64,000 nucleotides of DNA from Ficedula albicollis (taxonomy: Eukaryota > Chordata > Aves > Passeriformes > Muscicapidae), in assembly GCF_000247815.1 (NCBI RefSeq), contig NC_021674.1:25980331-26044330 (forward strand), given 5' to 3'. This document shows, one piece after another, positions 13,228-27,271 of this stretch. Positions within the stretch are counted from its first letter, which is position 1, and each line of letters opens with the position of its first letter. Under the pieces are notes generated by a model that searched no databases, had not been told where the DNA came from, and saw only the letters and a list, made by a program, of their open reading frames with translations. The translations under genes and the position numbers were made by a program.

Positions 13228-16200
13228 TCAAATATTCTGCTCTTAATTTGGGAGTGGAATCCGCAGGGTGCCCCATGTGTGGCTGCCTCATCTGCTGACT
13301 GGTGTCAGCAGCACCTGTGCCAGGAAGGTGTCCAGCTGCTGAGAGAGGGAAAATCCCTTCTTTTTCAGCTGACATCCTTGACATCCTTCTCTGGTGGCAC
13401 CATTTCCTTAGCAGCAGTGAAAAGAGTACCCTGGTACTCTGGGTGAAATGGAAAGAAAAGAAGCTGAGGTGAGCCATGTGCACCATCCAGAGGGTGGTGC
13501 TTCCTCAGGAGCAGAAAGGTGAGCATGGCCAGGAGCTGTCACCCTGCACAGGGAACCCCTGTCAACAAGTTGCAGCAACACAGAAACACTTTGCCCTATT
13601 TCATTTGTCTCCCACAGCTTTCCAAAATCTTCCTCCCTGTGAAGTTTCTCTTGGCTGGTGTGACACTTTCCATCTAGCCACAAGAGGAGGTGGGTTCCCC
13701 TGATACACCCAAAGGAAAAGAGATACTGCTGGGTGTCATTTCTTTTCCATATGGAAAGACACAGGAGAATGAAGGTGGGGCCACTGGGTGTGACCTGCCT
13801 CGAAAGAGAGCACGGCCAAATGAAGAAATCTGGGGGTGGGAGAGCCACCCTTATCAAGCTTCATAAATTGCTTTCATTGTGACACATCAGTGCAGAAAGC
13901 TTTAATATCTTCTGGTATTTCTTGCTTCGAAAGAGTTGGGGCAATCCTGAGCAGGCTTGCCCCCAGCATGAGGTGGGACTGGTATCTGTTCTGGTCCCAG
14001 GGATGAAGGATGCCTTTGCATCCCGTGAAATATTTGTAGTGGTTCAATTTGCTCTGGTAATCAGTAACTAGCTAAGATAAAATAGAGTGGCTTACTGCAC
14101 TTAGCACGTGGGAGTCATTTTAGATAGTGGCAGTAGCGTGGCTGAGCACTTACCAACCAGTTCTGCCTGTGCCCTGCTTCCCATTTCTGCAGCGAGGTGT
14201 TCCTAAAGGGGCAAGGAAGGGACCTGCTGCTGGGGTCTGCATGCTGCCCAGCTTGCCTCCAGTTCTGTGTTGGTATCAAGGAAATGCAACTTGTATTTCA
14301 ACCCCCTTGCCCTGGTGCTGATCTGTGGACAAACTGCATTCCCATTCTTTGTTAGCAGACCTAGGCATTATCTGCTTAGGCTGTAAACACTGAGATAAAG
14401 GTCCTTGTGGCTTTACAGCATCTAGTTCAGGGTGAATCCATCCTGAATCAGACTTTGGACTGTCTTGAAATTTGAATAGTTCTAAAGGTCATTTCTCTTG
14501 TGGAGGTTGGGAGAAACTTGCTCCCAAAAGAAGATGCAGACACCTCCTGGGTTGTGAGCACTTGTAATAGAGAGACAGCTCGAGACTACATTTTTTGCCA
14601 GTCCCTGTCAGTAAAAGATTCCTTTGTGCTCCATGTAAAAGACTGGGAGAAAGTGTACATAGAAGAGTCTGATTATGCCTACAAACTCTATGCCACTCCT
14701 TAGTGTCAGGAAGTGCAAAGTTACTGCCAGACCTGCCAACCCAGCTGCTGTTAGGACACATCTGCCTGGGAAACCTTTTACTCTTCTAGTCCGTGAAGAA
14801 CCTAGGAGATCTTTCAAGAGGCATCCAGAAATGCTAGTCCAGAAAAGGAAATGGAGTGAGAATGCTGTAGGCAGCCTGATCCTTTCCCTGTTTGCAGCAC
14901 TGTTGATGGGGTGTGTCTCCCCCACGGTCAGCAGGCTGTTAACACTAGAGTCGGCAAGAGCCCTGCTGCTCCTTGGTGGCACATTCAGTGGCCCAGGGAG
15001 CTGCTGTCCTCCCTGATAAGTGCCCTTAGCCTTGGCTTGGTTTTCTAGGGAAGATCCCAAGACCCCAGCTCTGGAGCCCTCTCACCAACCTGCTCACCCC
15101 AGGGTGCAGAAGTCAGTAAGTGTACCTGCTTGTGTGCTGCCACCAACACTTCAGCTATTGTCAGCTGGAGACAGCTCTTGACTTGTGCCAGGTTAAGGGC
15201 TGGCCTTTGCTCTCAGGTTACCTTCATGTGAAAGGATCTGCTGTGTCTGATTTAATGAGTGTCTGTGAGAAGCAGTAACGCTGTCCTCTCCTTCCCTGAA
15301 TGGAAGGAAAGGACCGATGAATAACTCAAACCTGCAACCTGATCTACAGGCTTTTGCCACCAATTATGTTTTCTGCTGCTGTAACCCTGGGGTTCCCCTT
15401 CCAGTGGGTGAGGTGGTACTGCTGTTCCCTCATCTCTCCCCGTGGTCTGTGACACTGTTATTCCCACTGTGTAGTGAAAATACATCCTCTGATGGGTTTA
15501 AAATAAACAGATGGCTCTCTTAAATGGCGTGGAGTAGAAATTGATGGTGATGGATGCCTGTGAGCTCGGCACAATAAACCTGCTTGTGTTGCTGTTTGTC
15601 TGAGCGTGGCTCCCATTGTACTGACGTGGCTGCTGGGTAGGTAGCAGGGGATGCATGGCTGAGTTTTCTTTATAGTTGCTTTCAAATATTTATCTGCAGG
15701 AGGATAATGGGAGAGCTGTGTTTCCTCTTGTCGTCAGAATTTCAGAAAGGATTTTAATCCCCTGTGCTCCTGCTGCTCGTGGAGCCCTGACAAAAGTGGC
15801 TTGATGCTGCTGGTGCAGGACTGCCTCTCCTTCTTGATGGCCCCCAGCAGGGACTTGACAAACTGAGCAGCATAGAGGGAAAGTTTTGGGAACTTGATTG
15901 AATCTGCTTTTCTGAGCCATAGGGTACAGTGAGTGAGAGCTAACGGGGGCTCCTGCTCTTCCTCCTCTTTTTTCCCCCCTGTGTTCCTCCACTTCCCCTT
16001 TGAACTGGTGAGAAATTGGGTGAAGCTGGAGGATGCACAAGTCTTGACTGCAGTGTGAGATGTAGGTGTCCAGCACATCCCAGCACTGAGCATCAATTTC
16101 CTTCTTGCCAGAGTGGCCACCAGTGTGAGATGTAGGTCTCCAGCACATCCCATCACCGAGCATCAATTTCCTTCTTGCCAGAGTGGCCATTAGTGTGAGC

Positions 16201-18061
16201 TTGTCTTAAGATGATGTAGAACTGACTGCAGCTTTTTTCCAAAATGCTTATGACTTTAGAAGGGTTTCAAATGTGTTGTTTAAAACCTGGTTTAAAACCT
16301 CAAAAGCTGCTGCAAGTCTGGTATACTGCTCTGTTTTAAGTCAGCACTGAGATTATGCTGCTTGATACTCTTTACAGCAGGTCTGCCCACAGGGACTTTC
16401 TTAACTTGCTGTCTGCTGATCACTGTTTAGTGCCTCATATTTCCTTCAGTCTGAAGGTCTTCTCTTCCTCTGCTGTATCTCTGTGTGGGCAATTAAGAGT
16501 TTTATTGTGCCTTTGGAAGCAGGGAGCACTGCAGCAGCTGGAGCATCAGTGTGCCCGGCCTTTGCCTTAATGATGGTGTTACAGGCTGTGTCTAACAGAG
16601 ATAAGGATCATGTAAGGTTGCCTTCTGCCTCCCCAAGCCCTCCGAGTGACAATGTGAGCTCTTATAACATCATAAAACACAGTTCAGCAATTACCGTGCA
16701 GCCAGGGGGAGAACCTGCAAACAGCCTGCCTCTGCTGCTCAAAGTGCCCCTTTGTGAGGCACATGCACAGTGGCAAGGAACAGAGCTAAGTGTGCAGTGC
16801 TGTGCTGTGATACGCTGCAGGGGCACCCACGTTCTCACGGAGCAGGTGAGAGGAGAGGCTGCAGCCTCCTGCCACAATTACAGGGTTTTTCACAGCTGCT
16901 ACACCCCTTTACTCAATGCATCCCACCCCTGTGCTAAGCAGGAGAGCAATTCTTCTCCCCCGAGTCCAGACATGAAGTGAAATTCTTGTCTCCTGCCTGT
17001 TCCAGAGATGGAACAGCCAAGGAAAGGCTCCTTTAGGCACAGGAAGCTGAGAAGGGCCCATGTGCTCACATGTATTTCCAGGACCACTTATCCTAGAGAT
17101 GTGAGTTACACTGCACTGTGGCTCACTGTGCTAAAGTACAACCTGCTGCTGGGAAGGGGAAAAATTGCTCTGTGAGATAACTGGGGAGTAAAACCTTGGA
17201 CTGCCAGGTGCAACCCAGTTTGAGCTACAATACTGGGGTTAAGCTTTGCTCCATTAAGTGCTTGATAAAATAGTGGGTTGATAGATACCAAGATGGTATC
17301 TAAAATCATATTTTAAATTGTGTGGGTTTTTTTTCCAAAACAGGGCTCTTCATCAGTATGTGCACATGTAGCAGTGTGCCAGGGGAACACCTAAGACTCT
17401 CTAGATAAACACATCACTCCTCTTCACTCTTCATGTGGGAGGAGCAGCCACAGAACTGCATCACACCAAGCCCTGCTGGGTGCTCCTCCATCTGCAACCT
17501 ACTTGGTATGCAAAGACACCTTTCCTGCAGTGAAAAGGCTTTGATTCACCCAGGTTGAGATCACTTCATCAGCAGTGCAGAAGTGCCAAGAGCCTATACA
17601 GCAGATCCCTTCTGCTCAGTTTGATCATCTGCTACGTACGCGATCCTGGCAGAGATAATTTGGAAAGGTGTGTTTATTGCTTTGCACCTAGCAGATAGGG
17701 ATATGCCTCACATTGCACAAACATGCCCTTGGCTAAAGTCTGTTGCTAAGCAATAGTTTAATTTTAAGATAAGGAATACATACAAATTCCCAAACGTTCA
17801 CATTTTAGGGCTTTAGGTACTCATAGGAGAGAGGCATAGCAGCATCTTGCCTTTGTCCACAGCCCCCAAAAGGAATGTTCATCTTTATTAGCCTGGGATC
17901 TGCTTTGTGTTCCCTCTCCTGCAGCCAGCTGCAGTGCACACAGAAGAAACAGGTCAGATGAGTAACCAGCTGTACTTCTCATCTGAGATGACAAGGTACA
18001 GAGACAGGACAACTCCTTCTCCCCATGCCTTCATTTATGGCAGACTTTTGCACATGGATAT
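13228..18061. other. non-genic stretch
   Basis: I see no supported gene. Open frames of up to about 165 codons (for example plus strand 16483-16980 and minus strand 13408-13857) show no domain, no coherent neighbours and overlap frames on the other strand. The only defined structure is the 70-bp tandem duplication at 16051-16190. Confidence 0.4.
16051..16190. repeat. two-copy tandem duplication, 70-bp unit
   Basis: Units at 16051-16120 and 16121-16190 share cagtgtgagatgtaggt, ccagcacatccca, gagcatcaatttccttcttg and ccagagtggcca. They differ at a handful of bases. The divergence argues for a genuine duplication of some age. Confidence 0.92.
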
Positions 18062-18700
18062 CGCAGAATCACAGAATAGTCTGCGTTGATAGGGACCTTT
18101 AAAAGTCTTCTAGTCCAGCCCCTCCTGCAGGGAGCAGGGACATCTTCAACTGGATCAGGTTTGATCAAAGCCCCTTCAGCCTGACCTTGAATGTTTCCAG
18201 GAATGGGGCATCCACTCTGGGCAACCTGTTCAGTGTTTTACCACCCTCATTGTAAATAATTCTTCCTTATATCTAATCTAATCCGACCTCTCTTTCAGTT
18301 TAAAGCCACTCCCTATTACTCCATGCCCTTGTAAAACGTCCCTCTCCAGCTCTCTTGCACCCTGCAAGGTGCTGTAAGGTCTCCCTGGAGCCCTCTCTTC
18401 TCCAGGCTGAACAACCCCAACTCTCTCAGCCTGTTTTCAGAGCAGAGGTGCTCCAGCCCTCTGAGCATCTTTGTGGCCCTTCTCTGGACTTGTTGTGACG
18501 GGTCAACATCTTTCTTGTGTTGGGGGCTCCAGACACTCCAGGTGGGCTCCCACCAGAGGAGAGCAGAGGGGCAGAATCCCCTCTTGTCCTGCTGCCCACA
18601 CTGATTTTGATGCAGCCCAAGATACAACTGGCTTTCTGGAGTACCAGTGCACGTTGCCAGATCATGTCCAGCCTTTCATCCACCAAGTAATGGGGAGGAG
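18062..18700 (-). mobile_element. CR1 LINE, 3' portion, minus strand
   Basis: The left edge carries agaatcacagaat, the reverse complement of the attctgtgattct type repeat that ends avian CR1 elements. The element therefore points to the minus strand and its 3' end is at the low coordinate. The minus strand at about 18316-18627 still reads as the C-terminal end of the CR1 ORF2 reverse transcriptase, with [13 protein letters not shown] followed by [11 protein letters not shown]. The segment further 5' reads [16 protein letters not shown], another CR1 signature. It is 5' truncated at about 18700, within ORF2, and cannot encode an enzyme. The rest of the roughly 4.5-kb consensus is absent, as is usual for CR1. 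Confidence 0.93.
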
Positions 18701-20163
18701 GCAGAAGCTTTTGCTGCTTCTGTTTCTCTCTCTGCTTCTGTGAATGCTGTCCATGTAGCTGGAGGTCACCTCAGTAGCGTGTCTGTCACCCACGTTGCCT
18801 TGTTCCCCTCAGCCAGTGAGTCACATCAAAGGCAAAGGGGAACTCACCCAAGGTGGGTCTCTGCTTCTCACATCTCATGGATTGTGTCACAGACTTGGGC
18901 TGATTGCATCTGAAATTGAACCTGCTTCTGCATTCTCCACCTGCCCACAGCTTTGAGTCACTCAGTTTTTCCTCATGCCCCCTGAACAGTTTTCTCTGCT
19001 TTATGGCCTGCTGTTGGTGGATCCAAGCAGAGCTGTGGGCTAGGAAGTGAGCCCCATCCCTGCCTTTCAGCAGAAGCCTCATGGAAAGCCTTCCTGTGCT
19101 CTGCTCTGCCTGTGAGGGAAAAGGGAGGAGCTGCAGGAGCTTGGCAGCAGCAGTGGGCACGAGCTGGACCGACACACAGGGTGCAAATAGAGTCATAAAG
19201 TATATGTGGCAGTGTGATGCATATTAAAGCAATTTGCAGGGTAATGTGTCCCTGGGTATATTCTTAGTAAGAGCGAGGAGTGATCTCCCCACCTCGGCTG
19301 CAGGCGCGGCACGGCGCCCAGCACGGGCTGGCAGAGCTGGCTGCAGAGCTGGCTGCAGAGCTGGCTGCAGAGCTGGCTGCAGAGCTCCCCAAAGCCTGGC
19401 CTTGCATGGGCCCCACCCCCATGCCAGCCCGTGTCCTGCAGCTCTGCCCTGCGCCATAAACCCACAGGCGGGCACATGCCATCTCCTGTCCTGGCTCTCA
19501 GCTGCCAACATAAAAACATGCCCAAGAAATGACTCTGTTCCCTCAGGAATAAGGAAGGGCCAGCATGGCTAAACTAAAAGGAGAAAATTTTATATCTGTG
19601 TAGTTGCTAACTCTTTATTTGGAAAAAAAGAGCAGTTTGGACCTTTGGCTTAATATTAAAATGACCTTCACACAAACCTTCTGCAGCTCCTCCCCAAAGG
19701 AGAATACAGAAGTTACCATTTCCTTTCCATTGGCTCTCACTTCAGAGAAGAGATTCAAAAGCTGGGCTGCAGCTGCCCTCTCCAGTGAGGCCACAAATGA
19801 AGCAACTGCACTTAATCTCAGGAGGCTTTAACCCCCCAGTCTGCAGGGTGGATCACTAAAATGCCAGCTGATCTAGTGAGCTTCCCTGGAATATGTCCTA
19901 AAGCAGGTGAAAAGTCTTCATCTCATCTGCTCTTTCCACATCTGGGACCTCTGAAACTCTGGCCATGGGATTGCCTTTTCATCTCCTCTCTCCCTCTGTG
20001 CTAGCACAGCAGGTGTGCACTGCAGGGACAGTGGGCACCCAGCTGGAACAAAGGAAAAGGAGGTCTTGTCCTTTGGTATATCCACATACCCTCCAAAAGC
20101 TCTAGCCAAACACCAGCACCATAATTTTCTGCCCATGGCCTTGCTTGGAGAGCTTTCCTTTCA
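18701..20163. other. non-genic stretch between two CR1 copies
   Basis: No gene is recognised. The segment 19290-19450 is GC-rich and contains the 12-bp minisatellite listed separately. Several frames on both strands stay open across it only because the 12-bp period is a multiple of three. Confidence 0.45.
19327..19386. repeat. 12-bp minisatellite, agagctggctgc, about 4-5 units
   Basis: The units are exact except at the left edge, where gctggcagagctgg is a partial variant. The array sits in a GC-rich block. The 12-base period gives a repeated four-residue motif in every frame (for example LCSQ on the minus strand), so open frames here should not be read as protein. Confidence 0.93.
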
Positions 20164-20385
20164 CAGAAGCACAGCACAGCAGAGATTTGAAGGTATGTCT
20201 GGAAACCAGCTAGCCCTATCTCCTTCTCCAGTCAGAGCAGGTTGCTGATCTGGAGAGGTTTTGTCTGTTTCCAAGAGTATATGGCCCACAGCCCCTCTGG
20301 GGAATCCATTCATGTGCTTGTCCACCCTCACTGAAAGAAGCTTGGCTTCATTTCTGAATGGAATTTCTGGTACTTCACTGCTGCC
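20164..20385 (-). mobile_element. old CR1 LINE fragment, 3' UTR region, minus strand
   Basis: The order of segments matches the reverse complement of an avian CR1 3' end. It runs tcacagaagcacagcacagcag at the 3' edge, then agcaggttgctgatctgg, then cacagcccctctggggaatcc, then tgtccaccctcactgaaag and aagcttggcttc. Each block is visibly diverged from what I know of the family, so this is an older copy than the one at 18062-18700. It has no coding potential. The right edge near 20385-20395 is approximate. Confidence 0.72.
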
Positions 20386-23300
20386 ACCAACACACCCTTG
20401 AGTGACTGGGCCAGGGGTTCCTGGCTTCACCTATCTGCTCAAAGAAGGATTGCTCTCCTTTTTGTGCTGTTTCTGGGATGCTACATTGGTTCTCTTGTCA
20501 ACCCTCTGCCCTCATGTCTCCCAAGCAGAAGGAAATGGCAATATCTCCTCTTGGTTCCCAATGGATTTAAAAGTCTGTGTACATGGCTCTTACAGGCATG
20601 TAAAGTTGTATGTGCAGAACATGATTTAAAGCACAAGTTCATCTACTTGGTATGTGCTTTGCAGTCTCTGGTAGTGGTGTTCTGGACACCTCCATGCTTT
20701 GCTGCCAATTTCAAGGCATTCTGAAATCATGTCCTACCTTTCCTGCAAGTAACTTGTTAACCTGCTAAGAATATTATTATTATTACACAGCCTCTAAAGC
20801 TCAAGAACACCAGTGCCTGTGTTGCTGTTAACAAACATGGCCAGAGCTTTCCTGCAATTCTTCTGGAAGGGTTGGATCATGGAAGTTTCTTTTGTTATAT
20901 CCAATTCCACTAAATATATCTCCAATTTTCCTGTCTCTACATCAAACGTTACATGTTAGGGAGCCTCGAATAACAGCTGCTGCCACTCATGTTAACTGAG
21001 AGGAGCACAAGACACTGAAGTGTCTAGTTTCTCATCACTTACAGGATGGATAAAAGTATCTGTTGTACTGACTAGTCCATCAAATATGAATGATGCAGAT
21101 AGAGTGGCTGTTTACACACAGCAATCTATTTTAGTTAAATTGAAAACACACACAGGGGAGAGTTTCAGCTTTGAGGGCAGAAAACACTGGAAATGTAAGA
21201 GGTTTATTTGTTATGTCTTTTCTGCTTGCTGGTCACAATTAACTCTTAGGAGTGCCCAGTCCGTGGCTGGGAGAGGATGAGCTCTGCTCTTCTAGGACAA
21301 AGATCCAAATGCCATCAGCTATCCAACCAGATCTCACGAAATTGAGGACAAGGTGCTTGCCTTCTTTTACCATTCTAATTTTACATGAATACTCAACTCT
21401 TTTGTACGGCATTAACATAAGCATTTACAAAGCCAGTCCCTCTGGAGGATGACAGCAATTGTTTTGCTTAATGTTTAATGGCTTCCTCTCCCTCTGGACT
21501 CCGTGCCAGGGCATATTGTAATGAACAAGCTCTGGAAGAATATTACAGCCTCACTTGATCTATTAGGACACTTTACATAGAAATTTATTTTGCACTACCA
21601 TGAATTATATAAACACACAAATTAAAGATACGTACGCAGTAACTGCTGCAGAGAACATTGTCTGCAGCAAGCTCATCAGGAGAATGAATTACTCTGTAGA
21701 AAATCACTTAACCTTTGTGGATTTCCTGGTACTGTGTTTATTAATGCCCTCACTTTATTTTGAAATAACATCTTTGTGTTGTCTGAAAACATGCTTCAGA
21801 TTTGAAAATTAACGTACAGCATAGAAGTTTCCTACGAATACACTAATTATATTGAAAACAAAAAGTGAGGTCTCATTCTGCACTCCTGTGTCCATGCACA
21901 GAAGAGTATGGATGTGTCACCCTGTGCAATGACTTTTGAAAGCAAAACTAGGCAATATAGGGCTAAACTCCTTCAGGGGAGGAAAAGGAAAATAATAAAA
22001 AGGCTTTGGTTTCCATGGGCAAATGTTAATTGCAAGCGGAAGGCTGCTCTGAATAGCCTTTATCAGGATTTGTCCACCAGGCTCAGTGGCTCGTTCTGCT
22101 GTGGAAAATATTTCTCCAACAGCAAATAGACATGAAGGAAAATATCAGACCAAATTTTTGGCAAAAGGTCTGCTTCAGTTAGAAAAACAATGCTCAACAT
22201 GCACATGTTTCTGTCAGGAAGGCTGCTAGCAGGAACATGGCAACTCTAGTAATTCCACAAGTAGCACAAACAGGATGTCTCAGGAATAGCACTCCGGGCA
22301 CAGTAACCCACACAGAAGTGCTTGGCCGCAGGAAGCTGTGTGTGCAGAGACCTGCACCTGTAGATATTTTCAGTGGCAAAGCTTGGCTGAGGCTGCACAC
22401 AGTATTTTTGTGATAAAAGAAGCGAACGATTAGTCACTGAAAATTTCAAGTGACCTCGGTAACCTGACTGCTGACTCATGCTGTGGCTCATCTTCTACAC
22501 TGGTAGAGTTCCCAGGTAAGTGAGGAGAAGCTGCTGCAGATGCCTATCAGGGTGACTCACTTGCCATCATGTTTCTGACTGCACAGACATATGGGACTAG
22601 GGAATGAAGGCAATGGAAACATTTGGTTCAGTGGGTTTTAAGTCTGTAGCCTTATTTCAGGGAAATACTATGGAAACAAAAGCAGGTGCTGATGCTGATG
22701 TGCATTGGGGCAGATCTGTTATTCCTTAAATCTTGTTGTGGTTTGGGGTTTGATCCTGCTTCTGTGGTGCAAAGTTGCTTCTACCTTTGCTGTGAGGAGG
22801 TCTGTCACTGTGTGCATGCTGCATCATCCTTGTGTCTTATACAGCTGTAATTATAACCCTGCAGGCTGTCAGTAGAGAACAAAGATCTCTCACTTCCACT
22901 GGGAGCTTCCAGGTGATATTAATACAAATAGAATAAAACTTTGGCCTTGAGGGGAGAGCTCCAGCACAAGGCTACTTGGAATAATTACAGCTATCACACA
23001 AGCCATGGCATTCTGAAATGAGCTGGCAAGCAATATTAACCTGACTGAAACTCCAGCCTCCTCACAGGCTGGAAGCCCTGGAAGTGAGTGCAAAGGCCTC
23101 AGGGCAGGCTGCAGGTTGGTCCCAGAGAGGTATCTGCTCCAGCTGGTAGCACATCTGAGTCTTGCAGCTAGTTAACTGTGGAATAAGAAATAAGTAAAAA
23201 AGAAAAATAAAAGGAGAGATAGAAGAAATGTTTCCTGCTTCTCCACATCAGCAGCTACTGCTTTACCCTTTGCACATTGTTGATTCAGTATGGAATTGTT

Positions 23301-26300
23301 GCCAGCAGGGGAAAGAGTGTGGATGTGGAAGGTGTTGCAGATACTGCCTGCAAAGTAAGTAGGAGACCTGGAAGGTGGCAGGGAGTGCACTCAATGTGAC
23401 AGAGAGAGGAAGATCCAGACTCCTGCAGCATCTGTGCTCTGGTGTTTCACAACCACCTTAGAAAAGGAAGCATCTTGTTAGCAACAGCTAATGCAAGATA
23501 GATTATGGATCAACAGCCTCCAGTCTCCTAGGAATTACATGAACAGTCTTATTTATTGCTGGAGGTTACAAGAGGTTAACCCTGTGTATTGGGGCTGCAA
23601 GATTTCTCAAGAGCAATACAAAGCACTTCACACAAGGGCTGAACAACTGAAGTGTCGAGCCTATAAAAGGTCCTGATCTAAACACATCAATTTGCAAAGA
23701 CAAGTGAAGCAAGGTTACATATTTCTGGTGGAGACTGACAAAAGGAACATTCCTTGTAACTATTTAGCTTTTTCTCCATAGGAGCAAAGGGAGAAGGTGA
23801 TGCTGAAGTCGATGAGAGGTATGTTGTCCTTTTCTGTAAGAAAAGCCAGTGAATTTTAAAACAGTTCTTTCTAGTGAAACCAAAACTCCTCTGATTTTGA
23901 AAGCAACTTCATTGTCCTGGAGCTAGAGTACAATGATTGTAAGTTGAAACAAAACGTAACTTTGTTTTAGTTATGTTTTAACTAACATAACTGATAATCT
24001 TATCAACATGATCTGGTTACAAATGACTGTTTTCTAACTGTAACAGTGAAATGCAACTCTTGAACAAAAGCACTCGCTGGATATTGAGCATTTCTTGATA
24101 AATTAGGTTTTGCATATTGAAGTTACAGGACCCACTGGATAAGGATGAAAATTTCTGCTTTTGTAGAAGATTGGTAACATGTTTCTCTCATGTGGGATGA
24201 TGGAAGTGCAGCTCTCAGCATTTTGGTTTTCCTGGTACAGTTATTAACTTGAGTGAAAATGTGCCTACACAGGTTAGAGAAAATGGACTGTCAAATCCAT
24301 TGATCAAATGTTCAGAGAGATAAAAATCAAAGACATTTTTCAATGCAGTAAGCCAGACAGCTGTTAGTCTCTAATTCAGTAGTGAATGGTGAGCCCTATA
24401 CGACAAATCCTCTAACTGTTCTATTGCAAATGATTCATGCTCCTCATTTTTGATGTTCGGGGGTTTCTCTTTTTTTCCCTTTAAACTCTCCAACATGCAC
24501 ACATTCCCCTCTTCCACCTCGCTCTCCCAAATGCAATCATCTCTGTGCGTGATTGACCTAAGTGATCACCATGGTTTCCAATTCAATTCAGGTCCCCAAA
24601 GAGGTCTTTTAATTAAGAAGCTCTAATAGAATCTCAGAGAAAACTTCTAAGTCCCCAGTCTTCAGGCTGTGAGCTACAGATCCCAGGGGTGTCTGTGGCC
24701 AACTAGTCCAAGACCCCGAACATGTCCTTTGTGGAAAGGTCAAATCCTGTGCAGAAATTCGTGTTAGTGAATCTTACAGATGTAGACATCCCATGGAAAA
24801 TTCCTGGGGATCACACAAAGCTGAAAATTTCTATAATAGGCTGCTGTTGAGCAGTGGGTAGTAAGCAAGAGAGAGGTGAGATGGAAGCAGGTGTGCACAG
24901 AAGTGTCTTTGTATGAAGTTCCAGCTGCAGTTTGTGCTCAGCCTGTGTGAGGTGCTCAGCCTCAGTCCCACTGCTGCAGCCCAGGGGAGCTGCCAGTGCT
25001 GCACCCACAGAACTCAGCTGGGCTCTGCTGCGTGTAAAAGTGCACTTGTTTTGGCAGCAGGACCCAGATTATTTCAGAACCAATTTCTAACCAGAAGAAA
25101 ACAGCTGCAGATTGTAATCACCGTCACTGGCATTGCAGAGGTGTGATTTCCAAAACTGCTTGGGACTGGTCTCTATTTAGTTCAGTGGGGCCAATCCCAG
25201 CTTGTGTGCACAGGTGTGCAGAGCAGCACAGGCTGATGTTTACTCAGCAGTTGGTCCTATTCTCCAGGAAACCACCTGTGCTTGCTGGACTGTGGAGGCA
25301 GTGTTTGGTGACAGTGTGCAGAAGCACTTGAGAATGATTTCACACCAGGAACTTCAGCATTAGACATGTAGGAGAACAAAAAGTGGAACTGGAAAACACT
25401 TTTAAACTCTTGCAAGCATGGCATTTGCTGTAAACTTCCAGAAAACTGAAGCCACATATAAAACTTGAGATAACTTTGATGAATAGTTCTTGGCTGGAAG
25501 ACAAAAAGAAAAACTTAAATGTTCTGTGTCGATTGTTTCAGGATTAAACATCTTGAAGATATATTTCAAAATGCTCTCCCTTCTGGCAATTCTTTCAAAA
25601 CTTCTGGTCATATAAATCTGAATTACTAAAGATACTGCTTGAGGAGTTCTGTCAGAAGGATATTTTGTTTAATTGGAAGCTTTTTAAAGCTCTTTACTTA
25701 GTTGAAAATCTCTGAAGTTTTTCTTTGGAATGTACCTTGAAATAATTTTAATTTTTTTCAGCTTATTACTTCTCCGTTAGCCAGCTGAACAGAAAGGACT
25801 TTGCAAGTACCCAAGAGGGGATGATGGGAGAACAGAGAAAAGAAGAAGAATAAAAAAAAAAAGATAAAAGCTTTGGTTGTGATAACCCATCCCCTTGGCA
25901 CAGCACTACTCCAAGACCAGACCTGGACCACTTGTCCAGAGGAACCTGGTGTCCAAGGAACATTTCTGTACCTTGTAATTGCACCAACCTGGGCCTGATG
26001 TGGGCAACTCTGATGATTTATAGAAGTCATTTATAGTGCATTAACATAACAAGTGAGTGGAAACTTCCATTAACTCCTCCACAGAAGAGACCTTGAAAGA
26101 AAAAGGGGTTTGAAGGAGGGCTGTGCCATGCTGTGACTCGGGTACGGTAGTCAGGGGTGGGAGGCAGACTGCAGAAAGGAGCAGAGCCTGAGTCACAAGC
26201 AAGCTACCAGCTCTGCACAGAAAAACACCCCTTTCTCAGCTCCACTCCTGAACAGTTGGTCTTTCATCTGATGAAAAATGGGGATGAAATACCTCCCTTG

Positions 26301-27043
26301 CTACCCTTCGGAAAACACTTCAGTATCCTCAAAGGAGATTTAAAAGCAGCATCATTATAAGTGGGAAATGAATTGCTCTCTTGCTGGATTTAGCAGCTTC
26401 CTGTTTTGGAAACCTGAGATACCATCTCAAATTTCTGTTTGTTGTCAGCCTGGAAGAAGAGACTCAGAGGCTGCAAAGCCTCTGGTGAGGCAGTGCTTCA
26501 TTTGCTAATTGTGTCTGCCAGACAATGCCATTTACACTGAGCACAAAATCACCTCGAACCTCCACTGACCAGAAAATCGCTAGATCCTTAACTCCCATCC
26601 TTTTGAAACAACAGCACCCAGCACTTCAAACCTGGACTGTGTCTGTCAGCCCCTCTCACTGGACAACAAAATACAGGGACAATTATTGCTGATTCATTCA
26701 CAAACATCCTGGTTTCCAGACATAGCTACAATATCATAAACAACTGCATTATAAAAAAAGATGTTTGACTTGTCGTGCATAATGTAATGAAGTGTTAGCT
26801 TTGAGGACCGTGCTGCTGGAGAGGCACAGAACTGGCATCTGCCCTGAGCATGCCATGGAGGGCTCTGGATCCTGTGCTCTCTGCCTGGACTGGGGTCTCT
26901 GGGGCAGGGAAGAGGCAGAATTGAGGATCAGAGAGGCCTCTGCAGTCAGCAGGCTGGTGGGAGGCTGCTGGGCATCGGCTCTTACTCTCACAGACAGAGG
27001 TTTTTACATGCTTCTGTCAGTAAAGCTGGTGAAGCTGGGCTTT
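20386..27043. other. non-genic stretch
   Basis: No gene, RNA or clear transposon is recognised. A short A-rich tract occurs at about 25846-25866 (gaagaagaataaaaaaaaaaagataaaa). Open frames are all under about 90 codons and show no conserved motif. I see no array or palindrome of note. Confidence 0.4.
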
Positions 27044-27271
27044 GCCTCTGTGACAGCTCCTTAGCAAGGAAAACACTTCCTGTTTCACAGTTTTTATTGC
27101 TCTTTTGCTTTTTTAGGCCATGTGACAATGCTTGAATGTTTGTTGTATAAAATTCAGCGCCTCTGTGACAGCTCCTTAGTAAGGAAAACACTTCCTGTTT
27201 AAAGTTTTTATTGCTCTGTTGCTTTTTTAGGCCATGTGGCAATGCTTGAATGTTTGTTGTATAAAATTCAG
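27044..27271. repeat. two-copy tandem duplication, 115-bp unit
   Basis: Units at 27044-27158 and 27159-27271 both begin gcctctgtgacagctcctta and end with gaatgtttgttgtataaaat plus tcag. Differences include tgtttcacag against tgtttaaag and ctcttttgc against ctctgttgc. The two-base length difference between units makes the minus strand read the same peptide pattern twice in one open frame. Confidence 0.93.

Noticed and set aside
13408..13857. 149-codon minus-strand frame
   Set aside because: The composition and lack of motifs fit a chance frame, and no splice context supports it.
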